The translations under genes were made by a program, and so were the position numbers. Below are positions 9,856-18,943 of a stretch of DNA of 41,280 nucleotides, in pieces; positions within the stretch are counted from its first letter, which is position 1, and every line of letters begins with the position of its first letter. Source of the DNA: Pseudomonadota bacterium (GTDB taxonomy: Bacteria; Pseudomonadota; Gammaproteobacteria; Pseudomonadales; Moraxellaceae); the NCBI GenBank assembly GCA_021781515.1, contig JAJXWR010000011.1:1-41280 (forward strand). The letters run 5' to 3'. Below the pieces are notes generated by a model that was given only the letters and a program-made list of their open reading frames with translations, was not told the DNA's origin and did no database searches.

Positions 9856-9984
9856 ACAGTAAAGATTGATTATTCCAGTACAGCGGTCTGCGCTTGCGTA
9901 GAGACAGACCGTTGTCATTGGGTAAATTGGCGAATGCTGATGATGGTGTGTCGTTGAGGGTGTGCCGATTGTGTAATGCGGGAG

Positions 9985-10024
9985 GCTTCTAAGGCCTGCG
10001 GATCGCTCCGCAATTCTTAGGGGC
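9985..10024 (+). promoter_or_regulatory. pnp leader stem-loop (possible RNase III site)
   Basis: GCTTCTAAG (9985-9993) pairs with CTTAGGGGC (10016-10024), including two G-U pairs. Inside it GCGGA (9998-10002) pairs with TCCGC (10007-10011) across a TCGC loop. The structure ends 68 nt before the pnp start. In E. coli a leader hairpin in a similar place is cut by RNase III and permits PNPase autoregulation; applying that here is inference from position and shape. Confidence 0.6.
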
Positions 10025-10092
10025 TTTGGCGTTGCTTCTGCCGAGAACCGGATAAAGTAACTACTTCAGTAAATACTACAGGAAAAGATTGA

Positions 10093-12186
10093 ATGTCAAT
10101 GTTTCGTGAAATCACTAAAGAATTTCAGTTTGGACAACATAAAGTCTCGCTGAGTACTGGAAAAATCGCTCGTCAGGCGACGGCGGCAGTGCTGGCCAGC
10201 ATGGGAAATAACACGGTGCTGGTGGCGGTAGTGGTGGCTAAATCGGTAAAGGCCGGTCAGGATTTTTTCCCGCTGACGGTGAATTATCAGGAAAAGACCT
10301 ATGCGGCAGGGCGTATTCCGGGCGGTTATCTGAAGCGCGAAGGCCGTCCCAGTGAAAAGGAAACCCTGACCTCGCGACTGATTGATCGCCCGGTTCGTCC
10401 ACTGTTTCCTGAGGGTTATCTGCATGAAATTCAGGTGACGGCCACGGTGTTGTCTACAGACAAGCTGTATGACACGGACATCCTGGCGTTGCTGGGCACG
10501 TCAGCGGCACTGAGCCTGGCAGGCATTCCCTTCAAGGGGCCGGTGGGCGCTGCCCGGGTGGCCTATATTGATCAGAACTATATCCTCAATCCGAGTTTTG
10601 AAGAATTAAAACGTTCGGATCTGGATTTGGTCGTTGCTGGTACTGATAAAGCCGTCTTGATGGTGGAGTCTGAAGCCAAAGAACTGACTGAAGATGAAAT
10701 GTTGGGGGCGGTATTGTTTGGTCATGATGAAATGCAGGTGGCTATTACGGCAATCAAGGAATTTGCCGCCGCAGCCCAGACCCAAACCTCCACTTGGCAG
10801 GCTCCGGCTCAGAATATGGCATTGCGCCAGACGCTTCAGGATCGTTTTGCTGCCCAGATTTCTGCCGCCTATACGGTTCGGGAGAAGCAGGTGCGTTATG
10901 AAAAACTGCAACAGCTTCATGATCAGGCGATCGCTGAATTTTTGCCAGCGGATGCCCAGGAAGCTGCCACCAAGGAACTTGATGCTCTGTTTGAAGATCT
11001 GAAATACCGCACGGTACGCGACAATATTTTAAGTGGCACCCCGCGCATTGATGGACGGGATACCCGTACCGTACGGCCATTGGCCATTGAAGTGGGGGTG
11101 TTGCCTTGTGTGCATGGCTCGGCGCTATTTACCCGTGGAGAAACGCAGGCATTGGTCGTGGCGACACTCGGCAGCGCCCGTGATGCGCAGATGATTGATG
11201 CGCTGGAAGGCAGCACCAATGAAAATTTCATGTTGCACTATAATTTTCCGGCGTATTCCGTGGGGGAGACTGGACGTGATTCCGGACCAAAACGCCGGGA
11301 AATCGGTCATGGACGCCTGGCTCGACGCGGCGTGCAGCCCATGTTACCCGCCAGTGACAAATTCCCCTATGCGATTCGGGTGGTTTCTGAAATAACGGAA
11401 TCGAATGGTTCCAGTTCGATGGCGTCAATTTGTGGCGCATCACTGGCCCTGATGGATGCCGGGGTGCCGGTAAAAGCACCGGTGGCGGGTATTGCCATGG
11501 GTCTGGTCAAAGAAGGCGAACGTTTTACCGTTTTGACGGATATTCTCGGTGATGAAGATCATCTCGGCGATATGGACTTCAAGGTAGCAGGGACTACAGA
11601 AGGCATTACGGCCTTGCAAATGGATATCAAGATTGAGGGTATCACCGAAGAAATCATGGAAATTGCGCTGGGTCAGGCACGAGAAGGCCGGCTGCATATC
11701 CTGCAGACCATGAATTCGGTACTGCCGGCTGCCCGTAAAGAGATCAGTGTCAATGCGCCGACTTATGCCACCATGCAGATTCACCCGGATAAAATCCGTG
11801 ACGTGATTGGTAAAGGCGGTGTAATGATCCGGCAAATCTGTGAAGAATCCGGAGCGGAAATTGATATTGAAGACTCTGGCGTGTTGCGCATCTACGGGCC
11901 GACTAAGGCCGCTGTGCAACTGGCCATGGAAAAAGTCCATGCGGTAACGGCAGAAGCGGAGGTGGGTGCTATATACGAAGGCACCGTAGCACGTATTGTT
12001 GATTTTGGGGCATTTATAACCTTGATGCCGGGAACTGATGGGTTGCTGCATATTTCCCAGATCAGTTCAGAACGTGTAGAGAATGTTGGCGATTATCTGA
12101 AAGAAGGTCAGAAAGTCCGGGTTAAGGTATTGGATGTCGATAATCGCGGCCGTATAAAGCTGAGCATGAAAGATTTAGGCGAATGA
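10093..12186 (+). CDS. pnp: Polyribonucleotide nucleotidyltransferase (PNPase)
   Basis: Phosphorolytic 3'-to-5' exoribonuclease of the RNA degradosome. The 697 residues contain two RNase PH-like domains separated by a helical domain, including [21 protein letters not shown] in the second core and the [19 protein letters not shown] motif. A KH domain with [11 protein letters not shown] (about 555-615) and an S1 domain (about 622-690, [15 protein letters not shown]) follow. AGGAAAAG lies 6 nt before the ATG; an ATG two codons later is an alternative start. The leader carries a strong stem-loop. The gene closes the conserved operon. Confidence 0.98.
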   Translation: MSMFREITKEFQFGQHKVSLSTGKIARQATAAVLASMGNNTVLVAVVVAKSVKAGQDFFPLTVNYQEKTYAAGRIPGGYLKREGRPSEKETLTSRLIDRPVRPLFPEGYLHEIQVTATVLSTDKLYDTDILALLGTSAALSLAGIPFKGPVGAARVAYIDQNYILNPSFEELKRSDLDLVVAGTDKAVLMVESEAKELTEDEMLGAVLFGHDEMQVAITAIKEFAAAAQTQTSTWQAPAQNMALRQTLQDRFAAQISAAYTVREKQVRYEKLQQLHDQAIAEFLPADAQEAATKELDALFEDLKYRTVRDNILSGTPRIDGRDTRTVRPLAIEVGVLPCVHGSALFTRGETQALVVATLGSARDAQMIDALEGSTNENFMLHYNFPAYSVGETGRDSGPKRREIGHGRLARRGVQPMLPASDKFPYAIRVVSEITESNGSSSMASICGASLALMDAGVPVKAPVAGIAMGLVKEGERFTVLTDILGDEDHLGDMDFKVAGTTEGITALQMDIKIEGITEEIMEIALGQAREGRLHILQTMNSVLPAARKEISVNAPTYATMQIHPDKIRDVIGKGGVMIRQICEESGAEIDIEDSGVLRIYGPTKAAVQLAMEKVHAVTAEAEVGAIYEGTVARIVDFGAFITLMPGTDGLLHISQISSERVENVGDYLKEGQKVRVKVLDVDNRGRIKLSMKDLGE

Positions 12187-12210
12187 TCCCGGTTTCAATG
12201 TAAGAGGTAC

Positions 12211-12276
12211 GGGTGTTTGATCCTGTCAGGCAGACAGACAGGTTCGGACACCCTGCAGAACCTACTTGGCAGTAGG
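12211..12276 (+). other. Two stem-loops 3' of pnp
   Basis: The first is a 17-position stem, 12211-12227 against 12237-12253, with G-U pairs and one T-T mismatch: GGGTGT/ACACCC at the base and CCTGTC/GACAGG at the top, loop 9 nt. The second is CCTACT (12261-12266) / AGTAGG (12271-12276), loop TGGC. Neither is followed by a T-run. They may protect the pnp mRNA end from exonucleases or work with Rho; their role is inference. Confidence 0.6.
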
Positions 12277-12366
12277 TCGTCATTCATGCTAGCCTACGTG
12301 CCTTGAGAATCTGGGTGCAGGGTTGGGTTGCAGTACGGACGGTATAAAGAACCAGAAGCGGCAGTG

Positions 12367-12402
12367 AGTAAATGAAACAGCAGTAAATGAAACAGCAGTA
12401 AA
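12367..12402 (+). repeat. 15-bp tandem duplication upstream of the TatT-like gene
   Basis: AGTAAATGAAACAGC at 12367-12381 is repeated exactly at 12382-12396 and begins a third time (AGTAAA, to 12402). It lies about 57 nt before the next gene start, within its probable leader. Confidence 0.9.
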
Positions 12403-12458
12403 AAGGAACGCTGTGAAGCAGTAAGCAGTAACGAGGGATTAAACGAGGAATTATAAAA

Positions 12459-13511
12459 ATGAATAGATTGCCAAGGGTTGGGGCTCCCCGAGTAATTCTG
12501 GGTGTTTTGGGTGTTATAAGCATCGTGTTATCTGGCAGCATGCTGGATGCCTGTTCTCCGGTTAAATTAGGTGGAGAAATGGCTATTCAATTTACTGAAG
12601 ATCAGACCATGCCGTTTATGCTACGGGATGGTGATGTAGACATGGCCTGTGCTTCTGCGGAAACACTGAATCCGGTACTACGTTCCATTGCAGTCACGGG
12701 GGCGGATCCGGATCAGTTAGCGGCAGTGATCTATGTGACGGCAGCCTATTGCTCAGAGCAACGTTCATTTAATGCGGAATTGCGCTATCTTCGGGCACAG
12801 CACGATAATCTGATCACCGATGCGGAAGATGCGCGGATTGAGCAAAAACGTCAGGCCGCAGTGGGTGCTCGCCGGGAACTGGCCGGTTATAATTCGGCCA
12901 ACCGTTATTTCAAGAAAAAATTTGGTGTGGAAGTCGGTGATCGCTGCCCGTCGTTTCACCGTTCCTTTGATGAATTGTCCTTCATGTTGGGAATGATTGC
13001 CGGATTACAGGCACTCTCGGACGATATTAATTCGGAAAACCAGGTCGGCGTGCCGATGGACATTGCCGCTAAAGTGGAAAGGAGTATGGGCTGCCTGGAT
13101 AATGACCGCTGGTGGGGGGTTCCCACGGCGGTGCGTGCAGCGATATGGAATATGTTGCCGGGCGCAACCCCTCCGGGCATGGATCCGTGGCATTCGCTGA
13201 TTCAGTCCACTAAAATTGGTCATGACAAGGGAGTACGGCTGGCTTACGCCTTATATGCCATTTCGGCGCAATCCAAAGGCGATGATGGTCGCTTGCGCGA
13301 TGCCTTGCGTTTGTGGTCTAAAGATACGAAAAACTTTATGGTTGATCCGAATTATCGGATTTTTGATGCGATTGCTCAGGTGCAGATTCAGAATATATCC
13401 GATCGTTACTGGACGGAACACACCGGTTCCAGAACGCCCATCGGTGGCATTGGTTCATTCTGGGATGACAAGACCGATACGGGGCCGTCTCTGAATCTTG
13501 ATAATCTTTAA
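12459..13511 (+). CDS. Probable TatT-like lipoprotein (TRAP T-component type)
   Basis: A 350-residue exported protein. Residues 12-31 are hydrophobic and end in LDA-C, a lipobox with an unusual Asp at -2, so Cys32 is the likely lipidated residue. The mature part begins CSPVKLGGE and looks mostly helical, with segments reminiscent of the TPR-like TatT family (periplasmic lipoproteins partnering with DctP-type binding proteins in Treponema): a run of DARIEQKRQ and the late block GVRLAYALYAISAQSKGD followed by ALRLWSKDTKN. GAGGAA precedes the ATG. The next gene, 48 nt away, encodes an AdeT/DctP-like binding protein, which is the main reason for the call. No DctQ/DctM membrane genes are nearby. 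Family assignment from memory of motifs; unsure. Confidence 0.5.
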   Translation: MNRLPRVGAPRVILGVLGVISIVLSGSMLDACSPVKLGGEMAIQFTEDQTMPFMLRDGDVDMACASAETLNPVLRSIAVTGADPDQLAAVIYVTAAYCSEQRSFNAELRYLRAQHDNLITDAEDARIEQKRQAAVGARRELAGYNSANRYFKKKFGVEVGDRCPSFHRSFDELSFMLGMIAGLQALSDDINSENQVGVPMDIAAKVERSMGCLDNDRWWGVPTAVRAAIWNMLPGATPPGMDPWHSLIQSTKIGHDKGVRLAYALYAISAQSKGDDGRLRDALRLWSKDTKNFMVDPNYRIFDAIAQVQIQNISDRYWTEHTGSRTPIGGIGSFWDDKTDTGPSLNLDNL

Positions 13512-13559
13512 AAACAGGTTTTTTTCAACAACGACAACATCATACAAGGAGTAAAAACG

Positions 13560-14564
13560 ATGCAGTCTCTACAAAAAAAATGGGCCGCTCTGGCGTTGGC
13601 GGGTGGGTTGCTGTGTTCGGTTCCTGCGATGGCAGGACAGAAATTATGTGTATTTGATGTGCTGGGGGCCCAGGGCGACATCTATTCACAGATGAAGGAT
13701 TATCAGCTGGCTGCGCATCAATGGGGAGCGGATATTGAGCTGAAACCCTATACTGATGAACGGATTGCCTCTGAAGATTTCAAGGCTGGTCAATGTGATG
13801 GTGCTGTGTTGACAGGTTTGAGAGCGCGGCAGTTTAACAAATTCTCTGGCAGTATCGACTCCATTGGTGCGGTTACCAGTTATGCACAGTTGCAGGAAGT
13901 CATTAACACCATGGCTTCCCCAAAACTGGACAAGTACATGGAATCCAATGGATTTGAAGTTGCTGGTATTTCGCCGATGGGTGCGGCTTACCTGTTTGTG
14001 AATGACCGTTCAATTAATAATGTGGGGAAACTGTCGGGCAAGAAAATTGCCGTTCTGGACTACGATAAGGCACAAGCCAAAATGGTACAGAAGGTTGGTG
14101 CACAGCCGGTCTCTTCGGACATCACTAATTTTGCCGGTAAATTCAATAACGGTTCGGTAGATATTATTGCCGCACCAGCAGCGGCCTTTAAACCACTGGA
14201 ACTCTATAAAGGGTTAGGAACCCGTGGAGCGATTGTGCGTTTTCCGCTGGCGCAGTTGACGGTGCAGATTGTTATCCGTGCTGACAAGTTCCCGGCAGGT
14301 TATGGTGAGAAATCCCGTGCCTATGTGGCTAGTCGCTTTAATAAGGCCATGGGTGTGATTAAACAGGCTGAAAACAGCATTGATCCGAAGTACTGGATGG
14401 ATCTGCCACAGGCGGACAAGGACAAGTACATGATACTGTTACGTGACTCACGTATTTCGTTGACGCATGATGGTATTTATGATGCAAAATCCATGTCGCT
14501 GCTGAAGAAAGTGCGTTGTCATGACAATGCAGCCGCTGCAGAGTGTGCGGATACGCTGGAATAA
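13560..14564 (+). CDS. AdeT/DctP-like periplasmic solute-binding protein
   Basis: A 334-residue protein with a clear Sec signal peptide (residues 1-25, cleaved after PAMA). The mature sequence begins GQKLCVFDVLGAQGD and has the alternating pattern of a two-lobe binding protein, including a later hinge-like segment NVGKLSGKKIAVLDYDKAQ. It resembles the proteins named AdeT in Acinetobacter, once called RND pump parts but more like TRAP DctP binding proteins. AAGGAG sits 7 nt before the ATG. It is cotranscribed with the TatT-like lipoprotein and followed by a strong terminator, so the transcript is a two-gene unit. The ligand is unknown. A C-terminal Cys pair (CHDNAAAAEC) may form a disulfide. 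Confidence 0.65.
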   Translation: MQSLQKKWAALALAGGLLCSVPAMAGQKLCVFDVLGAQGDIYSQMKDYQLAAHQWGADIELKPYTDERIASEDFKAGQCDGAVLTGLRARQFNKFSGSIDSIGAVTSYAQLQEVINTMASPKLDKYMESNGFEVAGISPMGAAYLFVNDRSINNVGKLSGKKIAVLDYDKAQAKMVQKVGAQPVSSDITNFAGKFNNGSVDIIAAPAAAFKPLELYKGLGTRGAIVRFPLAQLTVQIVIRADKFPAGYGEKSRAYVASRFNKAMGVIKQAENSIDPKYWMDLPQADKDKYMILLRDSRISLTHDGIYDAKSMSLLKKVRCHDNAAAAECADTLE

Positions 14565-14626
14565 TCCGGTAACATAACTGAAAACGCTTGACTGAACGTC
14601 TAACCAGATCATTCAGTGTGTAATTA

Positions 14627-14663
14627 CGCCCCGTTTTGTTTGTACAAACGGGGCGTTTTCTTT
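14627..14663 (+). terminator. Strong rho-independent terminator
   Basis: CGCCCCGTTT (14627-14636) pairs perfectly with AAACGGGGCG (14646-14655), followed by TTTTCTTT. It ends the TatT/AdeT-like transcript and insulates rnpB. Confidence 0.95.
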
Positions 14664-14810
14664 GGTGCTGTTTTGAATACCTTTCACTGTGATTTGTTGT
14701 GAATCCACGGGCTGATCTCAATTAAATTTCGGGTATCGGGAATTGAATAAATTTACCGTGAAATGCGTGCATGGGCCTTGCGCTGAACCGCAAGACAAGG
14801 TAACTTGCTT

Positions 14811-15185
14811 AGTGAGAGCCGGTTGGGCAGTCGCTGCTGACGTTGAGTCAGGAGAGGAAAGTCCGGGCTCCATAGGGCAGTGTGCCAGATAACGCCTGGG
14901 CGACGTAAGTCGACGGAAAGTGCCACAGAAAATATACCGCCGTGGTTGTACTGGCATGAAGGTCCAGGAATCAGGGTAAGGGTGAAATGGTGCGGTAAGA
15001 GCGCACCGCACACGTGGTAACACGTTGTGGCAGGGCAAACCCCACACGGAGCAAGACCAAATAGGAATCTGATAGTGCGGCCCGCACTGGATTCGGGTAG
15101 GTTGCTTGAGCCAACAGGTGACTGTTGGCCTAGATGAATGACTGTTCTCGACAGAACCCGGCTTATAGACCGGCTCTCACTTTTA
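14811..15185 (+). ncRNA. rnpB: RNase P RNA (type A)
   Basis: Catalytic RNA that trims tRNA 5' leaders. The universal core is plain: GAGGAAAGTCCGGGCTCC after the P2/P3 region, GGGTAAGGGTGAAA and GGTAAGAGCGCACCG in the specificity domain, GAGCAAGACCAAATAGG, and the 3' block TAGATGAATGACTG with ACAGAACCCGGCTTA. The ends are set by a 13-bp P1 helix: AGTGAGAGCCGGT (14811-14823) with ACCGGCTCTCACT (15169-15181), followed by T residues that make P1 terminator-like. A weak promoter match (TTGCGC, 17 bp, TAACTT at 14778-14806) lies upstream. The strand is fixed by the core motifs. Confidence 0.97.
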
Positions 15186-15404
15186 CTTCATTTCTCTGCA
15201 GGTTCGGCTGAGGCTGAACAGGATAAATGGATGTCTCCCGCCTGTTGTAAATTTACTAAGGAATCCTGTGTCCTTGCCACAGTGTCGACTTCTCTGAAGG
15301 CTTCAGGGAGGCTGTGCATTTGAAAACCGCTGAATTCTGTTCCTGCCGCTTTGGTGCTAAACTGTCTGGTGAATACTCACGATTAACTGAAGGGATCTGT
15401 TTTC

Positions 15405-16559
15405 ATGCGACGTCCACCTATTGCTCTGCACTTACCGAAACGGCTGGAAGGTGTACAGCGTTACCTGAAGAATGCGGTGGATCGCCGACGCTATCCAGAG
15501 CGCTTTATTCAACACAGTAGTACGCCGCGTGATGAGATTTTGCGTGACGGGATATGCTGTGTCTGGCATTATCGGCCTTTGCAGGAAGATAGTGTGTATA
15601 TTGAAGGGGAATCTTATACAGTGAAACGTCCGGCCTACCGCAGGCCTTTGGTGCTGGTGCCGCCGCTCGGCGTCTTTGCCTGGATTTTCGATTTGATGAT
15701 TGAGCGTTCCCTGGTGCGTTATTTTTTGGCGCAAGGTTTTGATGTTTATCTGATCGACTGGGGTAATCCCAAAGATCCTCCACACCAGTACCTCAGTCTG
15801 GAAAATTATGTGTTGCACTGGTTTCCCCAGGCAATGCGGGTAATCCGCGAGCACAGTGGGCAACAGGAAGTATCGATGATGGGGTATTGTATGGGCGGCT
15901 TGCTGGCGTTGTTGTATCTGGCCGCCGAACATGATGATCAGGTGAAAAGCCTGGTGACCATTGCCAGTCCGGTGGATACCCACAAAATGGGAGTGGCGGG
16001 AAAACTGTCAGCGGCAATGGGTGTTCCTACCCGGCTGATTCGGCGATTTTCCAACTTTCGTCTGGATCAGATTGATGCGAGTCGTTTTCATGTGCCAGGG
16101 AAATGGGTGTCAGTGGCGTTCAAGATGAGCAGTCCGTTATCCCCCTTGACCAGTTATCTGGATTTACTGCGAAATCTGGGAGATACCGAATATTTGATCA
16201 GTTATATGTCAATGAATGCCTGGTTTAATACCATGGCGGATTATCCTGGAGGCACCGTTCAGGAACTGATTCGTAAACTGGGGTTGTACAATCGGCTCGC
16301 CAAAGGTCAAATCAGAATTGGCAATAAAATGGCGGATTTTGCGGATATCCACTGTGATCTGCTGGCGTTTGCCGGTGCGAATGACCTTATTGTTCCCATG
16401 GAATCGGCGTATAAAATCATGGATGTGGTCAGCTCCCGTGATAAACGTTTTCATCTGGTACCCGGGGGGCATGCCGGGGTATTTACCGGAGCCCGTGCGG
16501 TATCGACGACGTGGGCCATAAGTGCTGAGTGGTTGGCACAACGTTCAGGAGCAGAGTAA
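15405..16559 (+). CDS. PhaC-like poly(3-hydroxyalkanoate) synthase / alpha-beta hydrolase
   Basis: A 384-residue alpha/beta-hydrolase-fold protein of the class III PhaC size. It has the modified lipase box GYCMGG with the nucleophile Cys162 (serine in ordinary lipases), the catalytic Asp327 in GANDLIVP and His356 in GGHAGVF, so the triad looks intact. The N-terminal part holds the LVLVPPLGVFAWIFDL and GFDVYLIDWGNP stretches typical of PHA synthases. Class III enzymes need a PhaE partner; none is visible, nor are phaA, phaB or a phasin. It starts 220 nt after rnpB and its end almost abuts pgeF. Whether it makes polymer or is an orphan acyltransferase cannot be told here. Confidence 0.75.
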   Translation: MRRPPIALHLPKRLEGVQRYLKNAVDRRRYPERFIQHSSTPRDEILRDGICCVWHYRPLQEDSVYIEGESYTVKRPAYRRPLVLVPPLGVFAWIFDLMIERSLVRYFLAQGFDVYLIDWGNPKDPPHQYLSLENYVLHWFPQAMRVIREHSGQQEVSMMGYCMGGLLALLYLAAEHDDQVKSLVTIASPVDTHKMGVAGKLSAAMGVPTRLIRRFSNFRLDQIDASRFHVPGKWVSVAFKMSSPLSPLTSYLDLLRNLGDTEYLISYMSMNAWFNTMADYPGGTVQELIRKLGLYNRLAKGQIRIGNKMADFADIHCDLLAFAGANDLIVPMESAYKIMDVVSSRDKRFHLVPGGHAGVFTGARAVSTTWAISAEWLAQRSGAE

Positions 16560-16564
16560 CTGCC

Positions 16565-17353
16565 ATGCCCGAGGCATTGAACTTTATCGTCCCGCCATGG
16601 CCGGTTCCTGCTTCGGTGCATGCCCTGACCACCACCCGTAGGGGTGGCGTCAGTGAGGGGGGGTATGCGGGGCTGAATCTGGCGGCGCATGTCGGTGATG
16701 CGACAGCGGCTGTGGCCAGTAATCGGCAGATTCTTTATCAAGAGTTGCGGTTGGGGCAACCGGTGGTCTGGTTGCAGCAGGTGCATGGAACTCAGGTGTT
16801 GGTGAATCCCCGTGCTGAAGCCGGTGCCGCAGCGATAAGTGCCGATGCGGTTTATGCCAACGAACCCGGGGTGGTTTGTGCTGTGCTAACGGCGGATTGT
16901 TTGCCTTTGCTGGTGACCAATGCTGCCGGAACGGAGGTTGCTGCGATTCACGCCGGTTGGCGCGGGTTGGCCGCTGGTGTCATTGAAGCGACATTGCACT
17001 ATTTTCAGGCAGAAGTATCCGCCTTACAGGTCTGGCTGGGCCCCGCCATTGGCCCAGACGCTTTTGAGGTGGGTAAAGAAGTGTGCGATGTTTTTACCGA
17101 CGCTGACCCAGCGGCGCTGCAGGCATTCCAGCCGGGACGTCCGGGCCATTATCTGGCGGATCTGTATGCGTTGGCACGTCTGCGTCTGGAACGCCTCGGT
17201 GTGGCCAGTGAACATGTTTACGGCGGTACGTATTGCACCTACACACAATCCTCGCTTTTTTATTCCTATCGACGGGAAAATTGCACCGGGCGGATGGCCA
17301 GCCTGATCTGGCTGGACCCGATCTCGGCCACCGATTTCGTCGACGAGCGCTGA
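16565..17353 (+). CDS. pgeF: Peptidoglycan editing factor PgeF (YfiH, multicopper-like fold)
   Basis: Removes misincorporated L-Ser-containing muropeptide precursors (purine nucleoside phosphorylase-like laccase domain family). The ATG at 16565 (MPEALNFIVPPWPV) with AGGAG upstream gives 262 residues. The motifs are complete: QQVHGTQVL, TADCLPLL, AIHAGWRGLAAGVIEA with the metal-binding His, LGPAIGPDAFEVG, and the C-terminal TYCTYTQSSLFYSYRREN. It begins 5 nt after the PhaC-like gene. Its stop is only 7 nt from the stop of the convergent rho gene; a small hairpin (17352-17365) spans both stops. Confidence 0.93.
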   Translation: MPEALNFIVPPWPVPASVHALTTTRRGGVSEGGYAGLNLAAHVGDATAAVASNRQILYQELRLGQPVVWLQQVHGTQVLVNPRAEAGAAAISADAVYANEPGVVCAVLTADCLPLLVTNAAGTEVAAIHAGWRGLAAGVIEATLHYFQAEVSALQVWLGPAIGPDAFEVGKEVCDVFTDADPAALQAFQPGRPGHYLADLYALARLRLERLGVASEHVYGGTYCTYTQSSLFYSYRRENCTGRMASLIWLDPISATDFVDER

Positions 17354-17360
17354 TAGTTCA

Positions 17361-18620
17361 CTATCGTCTCTTCATCATTTCGAAAAATTCTTCATTGGTC
17401 TTGGTATCTTTCATTTTATCAAGCAAGAACTCAATCGCTGAAATTTCCTCCATCGGATGCAGGAGTTTACGTAAGATCCATACTTTTTTCAGTTCATCAT
17501 CACTGATTAGTCGTTCTTCACGTCGGGTTCCGGATTTTTTGATGTTAATGGAGGGGAAAACGCGTTTTTCGGCAATTTTACGATCCAGGTTAATTTCATG
17601 GTTCCCCGTGCCCTTGAACTCTTCAAAAATGACTTCATCCATTTTTGAGCCAGTGTCGATCAGGGCAGTGGCGATAATCGTCAGTGATCCCCCTTCTTCG
17701 ATATTACGTGCGGCTCCAAAAAAACGTTTTGGTCGTTCCAGTGCATGGGCATCCACTCCACCCGTCAGCACTTTCCCTGAACTGGGAATCACGGTGTTGT
17801 AGGCGCGCGCCAGGCGGGTAATCGAATCCAGTAAAATTACCACATCTTTTTTGTGTTCAACCAGGCGTTTGGCTTTTTCAATGACCATTTCAGCGACCTG
17901 CACATGGCGAACGGGGGGTTCATCAAAGGTGGAGGCCACCACTTCGCCGCGTACGGTTCGCTGCATTTCTGTAACTTCTTCCGGGCGTTCGTCGATTAAC
18001 AATACAATCAGAAAACATTCCGGATTATTGCGGGTGATGGACTGCGCCAAGGTTTGCAGGAGCATGGTCTTGCCGGCTTTAGGTGGAGCAACGATCAGGG
18101 AGCGTTGGCCCTTGCCGACTGGAGACACGAGGTCGATAACCCGGGAAGTCAAGTCTTCCGTGGAACCGTTCCCCAGTTCCATGAACATCCGTTGTGTAGG
18201 GAACAGCGGCGTCAGGTTTTCAAAAAGAATTTTATTTCGTGCGTTTTCCGGGGAATCAAAATTAATCTGGTTGACTTTGAGCAGCGCAAAATAACGTTCA
18301 GATTCTTTGGGGGGGCGAATGGTGCCGGTAATGGTGTCGCCGGTGCGCAGGTTGAAACGGCGAATCTGGCTGGGGGAGACGTAGATGTCGTCAGGGCCTG
18401 CCAGATAGGAACCTTCCTGCGAGCGCAGGAAACCAAAACCATCCGGGAGGATTTCCAGTACCCCGTCACCGAAAATTTCTTCTCCATTGCGGGCATGGGT
18501 TTTCAGGATGGCAAAAATAACATCCTGTTTGCGATTTCTGGCCATGTTTTCCAGGCCCATCTGTTCCGCAATTTGTACCAGTTCAGCAATCGGTTTTTTC
18601 TTGAGTTCAGTTAGATTCAT
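17361..18620 (-). CDS. rho: Transcription termination factor Rho
   Basis: Hexameric RNA helicase that ends transcription at rut sites. With the start [14 protein letters not shown] at 18620 it has 419 residues, exactly the E. coli length; a TTG 15 nt upstream is possible but lacks family support. The N-terminal RNA-binding domain has [30 protein letters not shown], Walker A is APPKAGKT, Walker [17 protein letters not shown], and the secondary RNA-binding and R-loop segments ([16 protein letters not shown]) are present. The start codon has almost no Shine-Dalgarno sequence, which may matter for autoregulation. It lies downstream of trxA as in E. coli and Pseudomonas. Confidence 0.98.
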   Translation of the reverse strand: MNLTELKKKPIAELVQIAEQMGLENMARNRKQDVIFAILKTHARNGEEIFGDGVLEILPDGFGFLRSQEGSYLAGPDDIYVSPSQIRRFNLRTGDTITGTIRPPKESERYFALLKVNQINFDSPENARNKILFENLTPLFPTQRMFMELGNGSTEDLTSRVIDLVSPVGKGQRSLIVAPPKAGKTMLLQTLAQSITRNNPECFLIVLLIDERPEEVTEMQRTVRGEVVASTFDEPPVRHVQVAEMVIEKAKRLVEHKKDVVILLDSITRLARAYNTVIPSSGKVLTGGVDAHALERPKRFFGAARNIEEGGSLTIIATALIDTGSKMDEVIFEEFKGTGNHEINLDRKIAEKRVFPSINIKKSGTRREERLISDDELKKVWILRKLLHPMEEISAIEFLLDKMKDTKTNEEFFEMMKRR

Positions 18621-18943
18621 AGGTAATAGCAACAATGAGACTGTGTTGAGTGTGTTGGATTCGTCAGAAAAGCCAAATCCGTCAGGATTAAAATCAACGT
18701 TTACGGTTCAATAGTGAGTGTGGACGGTCAGTACGAGAACGTTTCAGAAGATCCAGAGTGGCAGATAATGTCTGACCCCAGTGAACAAAACCATACAACG
18801 TACAGATGTTATATTTTATAATACCGCTTCTGTCAAATTATTGTATGAAAAATGGGAGAAAAGCAACGAACCCATCCCTGGACTCAATGTTTACACCACT
18901 GATTCATACCAGCGGCCTGCTGTACAAGGAGGCGAGTGCTGCC
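18621..18943 (-). promoter_or_regulatory. rho leader and trxA-rho intergenic region
   Basis: A 323-nt gap without a convincing gene. On the minus strand it holds the rho promoter (18808-18836) and a predicted ~180-nt untranslated leader before the rho start. In E. coli the rho leader mediates attenuation by Rho itself. The leader contains the pair GGATTT / GAATCC-like complementarity around 18659-18682, but no leader peptide I can support. Just after the trxA stop a 5-bp GAGGC/GCCTC repeat (18929-18945) is the only terminator-like structure. Confidence 0.55.
18808..18836 (-). promoter_or_regulatory. Sigma70 promoter of rho
   Basis: Read on the minus strand: a perfect -35 TTGACA (18831-18836), a 17-bp spacer, and -10 TATAAC (18808-18813). 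Predicted transcription begins near 18801, so rho can be expressed separately from trxA. Confidence 0.8.

Noticed and set aside
12323-12348. Promoter for the TatT-like gene (TTGGGT ... TATAAA)
   Set aside because: The spacer is only 14 bp and the -35 match is poor; not supported.
14718-15047. Minus-strand open frame of 109 codons
   Set aside because: It is the complement of the RNase P RNA gene, which has all core motifs and a closing P1 helix.
17233-17802. Plus-strand open frame of 189 codons opposite rho
   Set aside because: Reverse reading of the strongly conserved rho 3' half; low-complexity Ser/Arg composition and no start signal.
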